This document shows positions 49,323-58,806 of a DNA stretch of 64,000 nucleotides, in pieces (position 1 is the first letter of the stretch; each line of letters opens with the position of its first letter). The notes beneath the pieces are model-generated. The model ran no database searches, was not told the origin of the DNA, and saw only the letters and a program-made list of their open reading frames with translations. Position numbers and translations under genes: made by a program. The DNA is taken from positions 310,001 to 374,000 of the forward strand of contig JBAOHX010000002.1 of the NCBI GenBank assembly GCA_037044955.1, in the 5' to 3' direction. Source of the DNA: JAJXWB01 sp037044955 (GTDB lineage Bacteria; Pseudomonadota; Alphaproteobacteria; Rhizobiales; Beijerinckiaceae).

Positions 49323-50244
49323 TCAGGCGACCAGGCCGTGATAGCGGATGCGGTAAAGCAGGCGGCCCGCAGAACCGGCGGACGCGAAGCCCGTGCGGTC
49401 GTGCAGGACATTGTTGCACGCCAGCCCCATGCCCGGGCGCAGCCGCGTGGACGAAGATCAGCGGCTCGTCGGCCAGGATGCGCGCGAGCGCGGCGACGGC
49501 CTTCCGCGTGGCGGAGTCCTCGCGCCAGGAGATCGAGCGGGTCCGCGCGGTGTAGCGCATGCCGAGCGCGCCGGAACGCGGGTCGATGTAAAGCACCGGG
49601 CCGACGTTGACCGGCCGCACCTTGCCGTCGGGCTCGATATTCGCCGGAATCGTCATCGCTTCGGGATGCATGAGCGCGACTATATGCCTGGGGTCCTCGT
49701 CGCGCAGGCGGATATAGGCGATCTCGTGGTCGAGCAGGCGATTGTCGCCGCCCTCGGCGTCACGCACGCAATGCAGCAGCATCGCCTGCACCGCGCGACC
49801 GGGGCCGTGATAATTGTAATAGCCGTCCGTGTGCCAGGCGATCGGCCGCGTCGTATAGGGAATATAGCCGAGGCGTCCGCCGCTCTCGACGACCTCGATC
49901 GCCACGAGGCCGTCGCCATCGCGCGAGCGATGATCCTCGACGGCGACCAGCCCCAGGCGTCGTCCGAGCGCCAAAACCGCGGCGCGCTGTTCGGCTTCGT
50001 CGCGCGAGCGACCGCCGGCCAGCGTATAGATCGCCATGTTGGCGCGGGCGCAGCGCTCGCGGATGGCGGCGTGCTCGGCAAGCGTCAGCGCGGCGGGATC
50101 GGCGATCTCGACGACGAGTTCGTCAATTGTGCGCGGATAGGCGGCGAGCTTCCGGTCACGCCAGGCGCGATAGGCGACGTCATCTTCAAGATCCAAGGGG
50201 TCGCCGTGCGAACCTGCAGGCTCGATCAGGCTGGCGCCGCTCAT
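49323..50244 (-). pseudogene. TauD/TfdA-family dioxygenase, frameshifted near the end
   Basis: An Fe(II)/2-oxoglutarate-type dioxygenase, about 306 residues after removal of one extra base near 49441-49446. The iron ligands are in IAWHTDGYYNYH (HxD) near residue 145 and, after the break, NNVLHDRTGF (second His). RIRYHGLVA closes the protein. GGAG lies six bases before the ATG at 50244; an ATG at 50256 is possible. The family includes taurine dioxygenase and gamma-butyrobetaine hydroxylase. Here it is divergent from dsrA and followed by two tiny genes, so an organosulfur substrate is possible but unproven. Confidence 0.72.
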
Positions 50245-50327
50245 CTCATTCTCCATTCGCCGCTTCCGACCCTTATCCGTCGCGAATTTCTGTGGCGTCA
50301 CGCAGCTTGGCCAGATTTCCTATTCTC

Positions 50328-50339
50328 ATATTCAAATTT
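50328..50339. promoter_or_regulatory. ATATTC-type site in the tauD-like / dsrA promoter
   Basis: ATATTCAAATTT matches the first half of the sites at 38558 and 48445 and is in the only AT-rich part of the 241-base divergent gap. The second half is poorly conserved. This is the presumed control region for the whole dsr operon. Confidence 0.35.
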
Positions 50340-50485
50340 TTTGTTATTATGCCGTTGCCGCGTCCAAATGAAAAGTCCGAATCGTGTTTCCCGTCAAAGG
50401 GTCGCGCTGATCGAGGACGACGACGGGGCTTGGGAGGCGCGCGGCGGACGGGATGTCTGCGCGCAACGCGGAAGGGAGTTAGGGC

Positions 50486-51784
50486 ATGTCGCACGACGAG
50501 GCGAATGGCGCGTCCACGCCGAAGGGCAAGCATCCGACGCCGCTTCTCGACGAGCTGGAAAGCGGCCCCTGGCCGAGCTTCGTGACCGGTCTGAAGCGCC
50601 TGCGCGACTCCGGCGACAAGCAATATGCGCCGATGATGAATGATCTTCTCGGCCAGCTCGAGCATTCCTACGAAACCAGGACCGGCTACTGGAAAGGCGG
50701 CACGGTCTCGGTGTTCGGCTACGGCGGCGGCGTCATTCCGCGCTTCTCCGAAGTCGCCAGCAAATTTCCCGCTTCCAAGGAATTCCACACGCTGCGCATC
50801 ATGCCGCCGGCGGGCTATCACTACACGACCGACCTGCTGCGCCAGTTGTGCGACATTTGGGAGCGCCACGGCTCCGGCCTGATCGCGTTGCACGGCCAGT
50901 CCGGCGACATCATGTTCCAGGGCTGCTCGAGCGAGAACGTGCAGAAGGCCTTCGACGAACTGAACGAGATCGGTTTCGATCTTGGCGGCGCGGGGCCTGC
51001 GCTGCGCACCTCGACGAGCTGCGTCGGCCACGCGCGCTGCGAAATGTCGTGCTACGACGAGGTCAAGGCGCACCGGATGATCATCAACGAGTTCATCGAC
51101 GAGATGCACCGTCCGGCGCTGCCCTACAAGTTCAAGTTCAAGTTCTCGGGTTGCGGCAACGATTGCGTCAATTCCATCCAGCGCGCCGATTTCGCCGTGA
51201 TCGGCACCTGGCGCGACGACATGAAGGTCAACCAGGACGAGGTGAAGAAATACGTGGCGCGGGTCGGGCGCAAGTACGCGATCGATCACGTCATCGCCAT
51301 GTGCCCGACGCGGGCGCTCAGCCTCAACGACGACGACACGCTCGACGTCGACAACAAGTCCTGCGTGCGCTGCATGCACTGCCTCAACGTCATGAACAAG
51401 GCGCTGTCTCCGGGCGACGACCGCGGCGCGTCGATCCTGGTCGGCGGCAAGCGCGCGCTCAAGGTCGGCGATCTCTTCGGCACGATGATCGTGCCTTTCA
51501 TGAAGCTGGAAACGGACGAGGATTACGAGAAGCTGCAGGCTCTCGGCCGGCGGATGATCGACTTCTTCGCCGAGAACGCGCTGGAGCACGAGCGCATCGG
51601 CGAGACGATGGACCGCATCGGCCTACCGGCGTTCCTCGAGGCGCTCGAGATCGATCCCGATCCGAACATGGTCAACCATCCGCGCACGTCTTGCTATATC
51701 CGCACGGACGACTTCACCGAAGAGGCGGAGAAGTATTTCGAGCGCAAGGCGAGCGGCGATGGAAAGTCGATCGCGGCGGAATGA
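50486..51784 (+). CDS. dsrA: Reverse dissimilatory sulfite reductase, alpha subunit
   Basis: A 432-residue siroheme protein that in the oxidative direction turns DsrC-bound sulfane sulfur into sulfite. Siroheme and [4Fe-4S] cysteines are in TSTSCVGHARCEMSC near residue 175 and FSGCGNDCVNSIQ near 221. A ferredoxin domain (AMCPTRALS, CVRCMHCLN) lies near 272-296. It heads the complete dsr operon, which includes dsrEFH and dsrL, marks of the sulfur-oxidizing type. AGGGAG precedes the ATG. Start of a tight transcript of at least 13 genes. Confidence 0.96.
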   Translation: MSHDEANGASTPKGKHPTPLLDELESGPWPSFVTGLKRLRDSGDKQYAPMMNDLLGQLEHSYETRTGYWKGGTVSVFGYGGGVIPRFSEVASKFPASKEFHTLRIMPPAGYHYTTDLLRQLCDIWERHGSGLIALHGQSGDIMFQGCSSENVQKAFDELNEIGFDLGGAGPALRTSTSCVGHARCEMSCYDEVKAHRMIINEFIDEMHRPALPYKFKFKFSGCGNDCVNSIQRADFAVIGTWRDDMKVNQDEVKKYVARVGRKYAIDHVIAMCPTRALSLNDDDTLDVDNKSCVRCMHCLNVMNKALSPGDDRGASILVGGKRALKVGDLFGTMIVPFMKLETDEDYEKLQALGRRMIDFFAENALEHERIGETMDRIGLPAFLEALEIDPDPNMVNHPRTSCYIRTDDFTEEAEKYFERKASGDGKSIAAE

Positions 51785-51817
51785 GACGGTCGGCATAAGA
51801 GACTTGGAGGAAATCAG

Positions 51818-52897
51818 ATGAACGCTCCTGTTCAGCCGCGCCGCGCCAACGAATGCGGGGTGCCGGATCCATTCCCCTACATGCACCCGGTTCTGAAGAG
51901 GAACTACGGCGCCTGGGCTTGGCACGATCGCCTGCGGCCGGGCGTGCTGCACCACGTGTCCAAGTCCGGCGAGGAAGTGTGGACGGTCCGCGCCGGCACG
52001 CAGCGCCAAATGGACGTTTTCACCATCCGCAAGCTCTGCGACATCGGCGACAAGTTCGCCGAAGGCCATGTCCGTTTTACCACGCGCTCGAACATCGAGT
52101 TCATGCTGAGTTCGGTCGACAAGGTCGAACCGCTGATCGCCGCGCTCGAAAACAACGGCTTCCCGGTCGGCGGCACCGGCAATTCGGTGTCGATGATCTC
52201 GCATACGCAGGGATGGCTGCATTGCGACATTCCCGGCACCGACGCATCGGGCGTCGTGAAAAGCCTGATGGACATGATGCATCACGAATTCACGCACGAG
52301 GAAATGCCGAACCGCGTGCGCATCACCACGTCCTGCTGCCAGATCAATTGCGGCGGGCAGGGCGACATCTCGATCAACGTGCAGTACACGAAGCCGCCGA
52401 AGATCAACCACGATCTCGTGTCCAAGGTATGCGAGCGGCCCGCAGTGGTTGCGCGCTGTCCGGTGGCGGCGATCCGGCCGGCCATGGTCAATGGCGTGCC
52501 GTCGCTGGAAGTCGACGAAAAGAAATGCGTGTGTTGCGGCGCGTGCTATCCGCCGTGTCCGCCGATGCAGATCAACGGCGCCGATTCGACCAAGATCGCG
52601 GTGTGGGTCGGTGGCAAGCATTCCAATGCGCGCTCCAAGCCGACCTTCCACAAGCTGGTCGTCGCCAACCTGCCGAACAACGCCCCGCGTTGGCCGGAGG
52701 TCGAGGCGGTCGTGAAGAAGATCCTCTACGCGTACAAGGAGCATGGCCGCGACTACGAGCGGCTCGGCGAGTGGATCGAACGCATCGGTTGGCCGCGCTT
52801 CTTCGAATTGTGCAATTTCGCCTTCACCAAGCATCACCTCGATACGTGGACGGGCGCGCGCAAGACGATGAACATGTCCGCGCACGTGCATTTCTGA
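51818..52897 (+). CDS. dsrB: Reverse dissimilatory sulfite reductase, beta subunit
   Basis: A 359-residue partner of DsrA in the alpha2beta2 enzyme. FTTRSNIEFML near residue 88 and ITTSCCQINCGGQGDISINV near 169 form the siroheme and cluster site; KKCVCCGACYPPCPPMQ near 232 is the ferredoxin cluster. GGAGG ten bases before the ATG supports the start. Length and motif spacing are standard. Confidence 0.96.
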   Translation: MNAPVQPRRANECGVPDPFPYMHPVLKRNYGAWAWHDRLRPGVLHHVSKSGEEVWTVRAGTQRQMDVFTIRKLCDIGDKFAEGHVRFTTRSNIEFMLSSVDKVEPLIAALENNGFPVGGTGNSVSMISHTQGWLHCDIPGTDASGVVKSLMDMMHHEFTHEEMPNRVRITTSCCQINCGGQGDISINVQYTKPPKINHDLVSKVCERPAVVARCPVAAIRPAMVNGVPSLEVDEKKCVCCGACYPPCPPMQINGADSTKIAVWVGGKHSNARSKPTFHKLVVANLPNNAPRWPEVEAVVKKILYAYKEHGRDYERLGEWIERIGWPRFFELCNFAFTKHHLDTWTGARKTMNMSAHVHF

Positions 52898-52935
52898 GAT
52901 CGGCCCGACGGGCGGAGCGAAAAGGGAGGCGTGGT

Positions 52936-53328
52936 TTGCGTTTCGGGATTGTCGTCAACGAGGGGCCGTACACGCATCAGGCGTCGGATTCCGCCTATCG
53001 TTTCGCAGCCGCCGCGCTGGAGAAGGGACATGAGATATTTCGCGTCTTCTTCTACCATGACGGCGTGAACAACGGCACGCGCTATACCGTGCCGCCGCAG
53101 GACGATCGCAACCTGCAGAAACTGTGGAGCGAACTGGCCGAAAAGCACGGGCTCGATCTCGTGGTCTGCATCGCGGCGGCGCAGAGGCGTGGCATTCTCG
53201 ACGCCAACGAGGCCAAGCGCCAGGGCAAGGATGGCGACAATATCGCGCCGGGCTTTCGCATTTCGGGACTGGGCCAGTTGATCGAGGCCGGCATACAGGC
53301 CGACCGTCTCGTCACGTTCGGCGATTGA
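52936..53328 (+). CDS. dsrE: Sulfurtransferase subunit DsrE
   Basis: A 130-residue subunit of the DsrEFH hexamer that receives sulfur from TusA and passes it to DsrC. LDLVVCIAAAQRRGIL near residue 73 holds the persulfide Cys. It starts with TTG at 52936: GGGAGG lies six bases upstream and the protein begins at RFGIVVNEGPYTHQ with no ATG available. Non-ATG start is unusual in this operon. Confidence 0.92.
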   Translation: MRFGIVVNEGPYTHQASDSAYRFAAAALEKGHEIFRVFFYHDGVNNGTRYTVPPQDDRNLQKLWSELAEKHGLDLVVCIAAAQRRGILDANEAKRQGKDGDNIAPGFRISGLGQLIEAGIQADRLVTFGD

Positions 53329-53335
53329 GGGCGAC

Positions 53336-53749
53336 ATGTCGGACGAAAACAGGAAGAAGTTTCTCTACATCAACCGCAAGGCGCCCTACGGCTCGATCTA
53401 CGCGCTGGAATCGCTCGAAGTGGTTCTGATCGGCGCGGCCTTCGAGCAGCACGTGAGCCTCGCCTTCATAGACGACGGCGTCTACCAGTTGATGGCCAAC
53501 CAGGAGACGGCCGGCGTCGGCATGAAGAATTTCTCCAAGACCTATCGCGCGCTCGGGGATTACGAAGTGCGCAAGCTCTACGTCGAGAAGGAATCGCTCG
53601 CCGAACGCGGTCTGACCGCGGACGACCTGATGCCGATCACCTACGAGGACGAGGACGACGACTACGCAGAGAAGCCGTCGCTGTTTTTCGTCGACCGTTC
53701 CGAGATGGCCGCGCTGATCTCGGATCAAGACGTCATTCTGAGTTTTTGA
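53336..53749 (+). CDS. dsrF: Sulfurtransferase subunit DsrF
   Basis: A 137-residue DsrEFH subunit. FLYINRKAPYGSIYALESLE near residue 9 and GAAFEQHVSLAFIDDGVYQL near 33 are typical of DsrF. It lacks a catalytic Cys at the DsrE position, as expected. A strongly acidic stretch YEDEDDDYAE near residue 102 is somewhat longer than I would expect. It lies seven bases after dsrE. Confidence 0.92.
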   Translation: MSDENRKKFLYINRKAPYGSIYALESLEVVLIGAAFEQHVSLAFIDDGVYQLMANQETAGVGMKNFSKTYRALGDYEVRKLYVEKESLAERGLTADDLMPITYEDEDDDYAEKPSLFFVDRSEMAALISDQDVILSF

Positions 53750-53756
53750 GGGGGCG

Positions 53757-54065
53757 ATGGGAACGCTGCATACGATCAACAAGTCGCCGTTCGATCGCAA
53801 TTCTTTCGCGACCTGCCTTGCGCATGCGAGCGCCGGCGACGCAATTCTCATGATCGAGGACGGCGTCGTCGGCGCGCGCAAGGGCACGAGTTTCGCGCCC
53901 GCGCTCGCCGCCAAACTCGCGACCTGCGCGGTCTATGCGCTCGGTCCCGATCTTGCCGCCCGCGGTATGAAGCCGGAAGACGTTCTGGAAGGCGTGAAGC
54001 TCGTCGACTACGCGGGATTTGTCGACCTGGCCGGAGAAAAGGCGCGCGTCTGCGCGTGGTTGTGA
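53757..54065 (+). CDS. dsrH: Sulfurtransferase subunit DsrH
   Basis: A 102-residue DsrEFH subunit. LHTINKSPFDRNSFATCLAH at the N-terminus and DAILMIEDGVVGARKG are diagnostic; the Cys in FATC (residue 20) is the second persulfide position. Seven bases separate it from dsrF. Confidence 0.92.
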   Translation: MGTLHTINKSPFDRNSFATCLAHASAGDAILMIEDGVVGARKGTSFAPALAAKLATCAVYALGPDLAARGMKPEDVLEGVKLVDYAGFVDLAGEKARVCAWL

Positions 54066-54112
54066 GGCCCGGTTCGGGCATGCGATTTGGAACGAGAGCA
54101 GGAGGAGCATGA

Positions 54113-54457
54113 ATGAGCACGATGACTGCCTACGAGATCAATGGTCTCGTCGCCGAGCACGATGAAGAGGGCTACCTCAAGGACATCGGCCAGTGGACGC
54201 CGGAACTCGCCGATCTCATCGCCAAGAGCGAGCAGATCGAGATGACGCCCGACCACTGGGAGGTCGTGAACTTCCTGCGCGAATATTACGAGGAATACCA
54301 GATTGCGCCTGCGGTCCGCATCCTCGTGAAGGAAATGACCAAGAAGTTCGGCAAGGAGAAGGGCGACCAGAAGGCGCTCTACGCTCTTTTCCCCTACGGC
54401 CCGGCCAAGCAGGCGTGCAAGATCGCCGGCCTGCCGAAGCCGACCGGGTGCGTGTAG
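54113..54457 (+). CDS. dsrC: Sulfur carrier DsrC
   Basis: A 114-residue DsrC with both redox cysteines at the end: KQACKIAGLPKPTGCV, CysB and the penultimate CysA. DsrC carries the sulfur processed by DsrAB and returns electrons through DsrMKJOP. A purine-rich AGGAGG lies before the ATG. Unlike the paralogue at 48548 it is fully equipped. Confidence 0.96.
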   Translation: MSTMTAYEINGLVAEHDEEGYLKDIGQWTPELADLIAKSEQIEMTPDHWEVVNFLREYYEEYQIAPAVRILVKEMTKKFGKEKGDQKALYALFPYGPAKQACKIAGLPKPTGCV

Positions 54458-54540
54458 CGCCTAACGGCGTCGTTTAACGCGCCTTGAAGCGCGAAACCCG
54501 GCCGACGGGAGGCGACAAGCCCGCGGCCGAGGGAGGACTC

Positions 54541-55269
54541 ATGCTTACGGCGATCTTCGCGATCCTGTTCTATCTGGCGACGACCATCCTCGTTCTGGGG
54601 TTGGCCTTTCGCATCCGGCTCTATGCGAAGACGCCCGCGCCGCTGAAGATTCCCACGACGCCGGCGCCGATCACGCGCGGCGGCGTCGCCATGCGCATGG
54701 CGCGCGAAGTCGCGTTGTTCGAAAGCCTGTTCAAGTCGAACAAATGGACGTGGGCGTTCGGCTGGGTCTTCCACGTTTCGCTCGCCGTCGTGCTGTTCCG
54801 GCATCTGCGCTACTTCCTGCAGCCCGTGCCGGAAATCGTCGCCATCATGCAGCCGATCGGCGTGCTCGCGGGGTTTTCGATGGTGGGCGGCCTGCTCGCG
54901 CTCTGGGGACGTCGCATCGTCGTCGAGCGTATCCGCTATATCACAGGCCCGTCGGACCATCTGATGCTGGCGCTGCTGGTCATGATCGGGATCAGCGGGC
55001 TCAGCATGAAGTTTGTCGCGCATACCGACATCGTCGCGGTCAAGGCCTTCATTCTGGGGCTCATGTATTTCGACTGGAAGCCGCTTCCGGCCGACATCAA
55101 TCTCATCGTCCATCTGTCGCTGGTATTGGCGCTGATGATCATCTTCCCGTTTTCGAAGCTGCTGCACGCGCCCGGCGTGTTCTTCAGCCCGACGCGCAAC
55201 CAGGCCGACGATTCACGCGAGCGCCGCTATGCGCCGCGCGGTTTGTTGAAGCCGCAAGCCAGGGCCTGA
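54541..55269 (+). CDS. dsrM: Membrane cytochrome b subunit DsrM
   Basis: A 242-residue NarI-like protein with about five membrane helices. WVFHVSLAVVLFRHLRYFL near residue 77 and NLIVHLSLVLALMIIFPFSK near 187 provide His ligands for heme b. It exchanges electrons between the quinone pool and DsrK. The start at 54541, preceded by GGAGG, puts the first helix at the N-terminus; an ATG or alternative at 54484 was rejected. Confidence 0.92.
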   Translation: MLTAIFAILFYLATTILVLGLAFRIRLYAKTPAPLKIPTTPAPITRGGVAMRMAREVALFESLFKSNKWTWAFGWVFHVSLAVVLFRHLRYFLQPVPEIVAIMQPIGVLAGFSMVGGLLALWGRRIVVERIRYITGPSDHLMLALLVMIGISGLSMKFVAHTDIVAVKAFILGLMYFDWKPLPADINLIVHLSLVLALMIIFPFSKLLHAPGVFFSPTRNQADDSRERRYAPRGLLKPQARA

Positions 55270-55279
55270 GGAGAGACGC

Positions 55280-56836
55280 ATGGCCGCCGTGTCGTCCGAT
55301 TTCAAGCCGAAGGAGCGGGTCGTCGGCGACCCGATCGAACTCCCGCAGCTCGCCTGCGGCGCGATGGCGGGCTCGAAGCCCTATGTCGCCGCCGCCCAGC
55401 ACAACCAGCCGCTCGGCTTTCCCGGCGAACTGGTCGAGGACTGGCACGACAAGGCGATCTTCCGGCTCGGCGAACTTCTGGACAACAATCGCGCGCTGCG
55501 CGTCTATCTCGATTCCTGCGTGAAATGCGGCGCCTGCACCGACAAGTGCCATTATTTCCTGGGCACCGGCGATCCGAAGAATATGCCGGTGGCGCGCCAG
55601 GACCTCCTGCGCAAGGTGTATCGCCGCCACTTCACCTGGGCCGGCAAGATCGTGCCGTGGCTGGTGGGCGCCGAGGATCTGACGAAAGAGGTTCTCGACG
55701 ACTGGTATTCGTATTTTCACCAATGCTCGCAATGCCGCCGGTGCTCGGTTTTCTGTCCCTACGGCATCGACACGGCCGAGATTTCCATGGCGGCGCGCGA
55801 CATCATGGACACGATCGGTCTCGGTCAGAAATATTCCAACGAGATCATCGGCAAGGTCTTCAACATCGGCAATAATTTGGGACTGCCGCCGAAGGCCCTG
55901 AAGAACACCCTCGAAAGCCTCGAGGAAGAGATCGAGGAAGAGACGGGCGTGCCCGTCAAGCTGCCGCTCGACGTGCAGGGCGCGGACGTTCTTCTCGTCA
56001 CGCCGAGCGCCGACTTCTTCGCCTCGCCGCACATGGAAGGCCTGATCGGCTACGCCAAGGTGCTGCACGAGGCGGGCGTCAACTGGACGTTCTCGTCTCA
56101 TGCTTCGGAAGCCGCCAATTTCGGCATGTTCGTCGGCTCGCAGGAGAATATGCAGAAGGTCGCGCAGCGCATCGCCAAGGCTGCGAAGGACCTGGGCGTC
56201 AAGCGACTGGTGTTCGGCGAATGCGGCCATGCCTGGCGCGTCGCCTATTCATTCCTCGATACGCTCGCCGGCCCGTTCGATTTCCTGGATCGCAACTATC
56301 CCGTGCCGCAACATATCTGCGAGTTCACCTACGACCTCATGCAGAAGGGCAAGCTCCGCTTCGACAAGTCGAAGAACGATGAGTTTCGCCTCACGTTCCA
56401 CGACAGTTGCAACGTCGCGCGCGCCTCGCGCATGGGCGACAAGCCTGGCGGGCAATTCGAGATTCCGCGCGCCATCCTGCGCGCGACCTGCAATCACTAT
56501 TTCGACATGGCGCCCGAGACGATCCGAGAGAAGACGCTGTGCTGCGGCGGCGGCGGCGGCCTCTTGACGGACGAGCTCATGGACGTGCGCATCAAGGGCG
56601 CACAGCCGCGTATGCGCGCCCTGAAGGATGTCGCCGACGAGCACGGCGTCACGCACATGGCGGCGATCTGCGCGATCTGCAAGGCGCAGTTCTCGAAGAT
56701 CCTGCCGCAATATGGTTTCGAGATGGATGGAATCGTGAGCGTCCACCAGATGGTGTCGAACGCCATCCTGCTCACCGGTTCGCGACAGGCGGACGAATAC
56801 GACGCACAGGGCCAGCCCGCTGGCGCGCAGGCTTGA
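55280..56836 (+). CDS. dsrK: Iron-sulfur subunit DsrK
   Basis: A 518-residue HdrD-like subunit. Two [4Fe-4S] motifs, CVKCGACTDKCHY near residue 75 and CSQCRRCSVFCPYG near 150, are followed by CCG-type motifs ECGHAWR near 314 and TLCCGGGGGLL near 419. These bind the catalytic noncubane cluster proposed to handle the DsrC trisulfide or disulfide. It acts on the cytoplasmic face with DsrM. Confidence 0.94.
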   Translation: MAAVSSDFKPKERVVGDPIELPQLACGAMAGSKPYVAAAQHNQPLGFPGELVEDWHDKAIFRLGELLDNNRALRVYLDSCVKCGACTDKCHYFLGTGDPKNMPVARQDLLRKVYRRHFTWAGKIVPWLVGAEDLTKEVLDDWYSYFHQCSQCRRCSVFCPYGIDTAEISMAARDIMDTIGLGQKYSNEIIGKVFNIGNNLGLPPKALKNTLESLEEEIEEETGVPVKLPLDVQGADVLLVTPSADFFASPHMEGLIGYAKVLHEAGVNWTFSSHASEAANFGMFVGSQENMQKVAQRIAKAAKDLGVKRLVFGECGHAWRVAYSFLDTLAGPFDFLDRNYPVPQHICEFTYDLMQKGKLRFDKSKNDEFRLTFHDSCNVARASRMGDKPGGQFEIPRAILRATCNHYFDMAPETIREKTLCCGGGGGLLTDELMDVRIKGAQPRMRALKDVADEHGVTHMAAICAICKAQFSKILPQYGFEMDGIVSVHQMVSNAILLTGSRQADEYDAQGQPAGAQA

Positions 56837-56846
56837 GGAGACGGCG

Positions 56847-58803
56847 ATGAACGACCAAAGCCCCAACACCAAGCCGACGCACCGCCGCTTCAGGAACGGC
56901 GACAGCATGTGGAACTGGACGGACCTGACGTCCAAGATCTTCCAGGCCGACAAGTCCTACAAGTGCCCGACCTACGTGCATCGTACGCCGCCGTGCCAGG
57001 GCGGCTGTCCCTCGGGCCACGACATCCGCGGCTGGCTGCAGATCGCCCGCGGCATGGACAAGCCGCCGGTCGCCGGGATGCCGTGGCAGCAATACGCGTT
57101 CGAGCGCATGGTTTCGGCCAATCCCTTCCCGGCGACGATGGGCCGCGTATGTCCGGCGCCTTGCGAAGACGGCTGCAATCGCAATGAAGTAGACGATTTC
57201 GTCGGCATCAACGCGGTCGAGCAATATGTCGGCGACTGGGCGATCGAGAACAATGCGAGCCTGCCCGCTCCGCCGGCGCTCGGCGGCAAGAATGTCGCGG
57301 TCATCGGCGGCGGACCTGCGGGCCTCGCCGCCGCGTATTTCCTGCGGATGAAGGGCCACGCCGTCACGATCTTCGAGATGCACGAGAAGCTCGGCGGCAT
57401 GATGCGGTTCGGCATTCCCGGCTATCGGACGCCGCGTGAAATGCTCGACGCCGAGATCGGCCGCATCCTTGCGCTGGACGGCGTTGCAGCGCGCACCGGC
57501 GCGCGCGTCGGCGCGGACGTGAGCGTCAAGGATCTCGAGCGCGATTTCGACGCGATTTTCTGGGCGATCGGCGCGCAATCCGGCCGTCCGCTGCCCGTTC
57601 CGGGAGCGGATGCGGAGAATTGCATCACCGGCGTGGAATTTCTGGACGCCTTCAACCGCGGTTGGGTGTTCTCGACGGCGAAGAAGATCGTCGTCGTCGG
57701 CGGCGGCGACACGTCGATCGACGTCGCTTCGGTCGCTCGTCGCCTCGGCCATATCAACGCTACGCACCAACACGACGCGCACGGCGCCTGCGACGTTCGG
57801 CTACACGGCGCATGACGTCGCCGGCGCGCTGCGGCGCGAGGGCGCGGAGATCGTTCTGACCTCGCTGTTCCCGATCGAACAGATGACGGCGGCCGAGCAC
57901 GAGCGCGAGGACGCCAAGCGCGAAGGCGTCGACATTCAAGGCGCGGTCATGCCGCTGGAAGTCGTGAAGGGGCCAGATGGCCGCGCGCGCGCGCTGCGCA
58001 TGTGCAAGTGCACGATGAAGGGAACTGTGCCGCAGCCGATCGACGGCACCGAATACGAGATCGAATGCGACATGGTGATTTCCGCCATCGGCCAGATGGC
58101 CGACCTGTCGCAGGGCCTCGAGAAGCTCGACGGCGGACGCGGCGCCATCGCTGTCGATCCCGTCTACAAGGTGCGCAAGCTCGACAAGCATTTCGCCGGC
58201 GGCGACGCGGTACGACCGCATCTGCTGACGACGGCTATCGGCCACGGCCGCGTCGCCGCCGAGACGATGGATCATTTCCTTGCCGGCGCGCTGGAAGACA
58301 AGCGCCCAAGAGTGGACGTGCACCAGTTCAACCTGCTGGCCGAGCTGCACGCGCGCAATCTCGATCCGGCTCCTTACGATCATACGCAGAGCCGCGGAAC
58401 TTCGTCCGGCAAATATGCGGTCCACAATTACGAGGATCGTTCCTCGACGCAGATCATCCCGCACAAGGATCTGTTCAAGGGCCATTTCAACTTCGTCGAA
58501 CGCAACAAGCGCCAGGAGCGCCATGTCTACGCCGACAAGGTGATCGGCGATTTCGAGGAACGCATCGTCAGGCTAACGGAAGAGCAGGCGAAGAAGGAAG
58601 GCGAGCGCTGCATGAGCTGCGGCCTTTGCTTCGAATGCGACAATTGCGTCATCTATTGCCCGCAGACCGCGGTCGCGCGCGTGCCGAAGAAGGAACGCGC
58701 GGTCGGACGTTATGTCTACACCGACTATACGAGGTGCATCGGCTGCCACATCTGCGCCGACGTCTGCCCGACAGGCTATATCCAGATGGGCCTTGGGGAG
58801 TAG
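56847..58803 (+). pseudogene. dsrL: NAD(P)H:acceptor oxidoreductase DsrL, frameshifted
   Basis: A glutamate-synthase-beta-like flavoprotein of about 651 residues that takes electrons from DsrAB to NAD(P)+. The frame breaks near 57776: GHINATHQHD should continue RTAPATFGYTAHD, with one extra base. Before the break come CQGGCPSGHDIRGWL, CPAPCEDGCNR, VAVIGGGPAGLAAAYFLRMK and KIVVVGGGDTSIDVA. After it come VISAIGQMADLS and two C-terminal ferredoxin clusters, CMSCGLCFECDNCVIYCP and CIGCHICADVCP. DsrL is essential for stored-sulfur oxidation in Allochromatium, and all neighbours are intact, so a sequencing error is more likely than loss. Confidence 0.9.
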
Positions 58804-58806
58804 GCG

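Noticed and set aside
51853..53328. A 491-codon frame that ends as DsrE, suggesting a fusion
   Set aside because: The part before 52936 overlaps dsrB in a shadow frame; DsrE starts at a TTG with its own ribosome site.
3236..57780. Programmed ribosomal frameshifting as the explanation for the broken frames
   Set aside because: The breaks are in unrelated genes, show no slippery heptamers with following stems that I can see, and these families are not known to use recoding.
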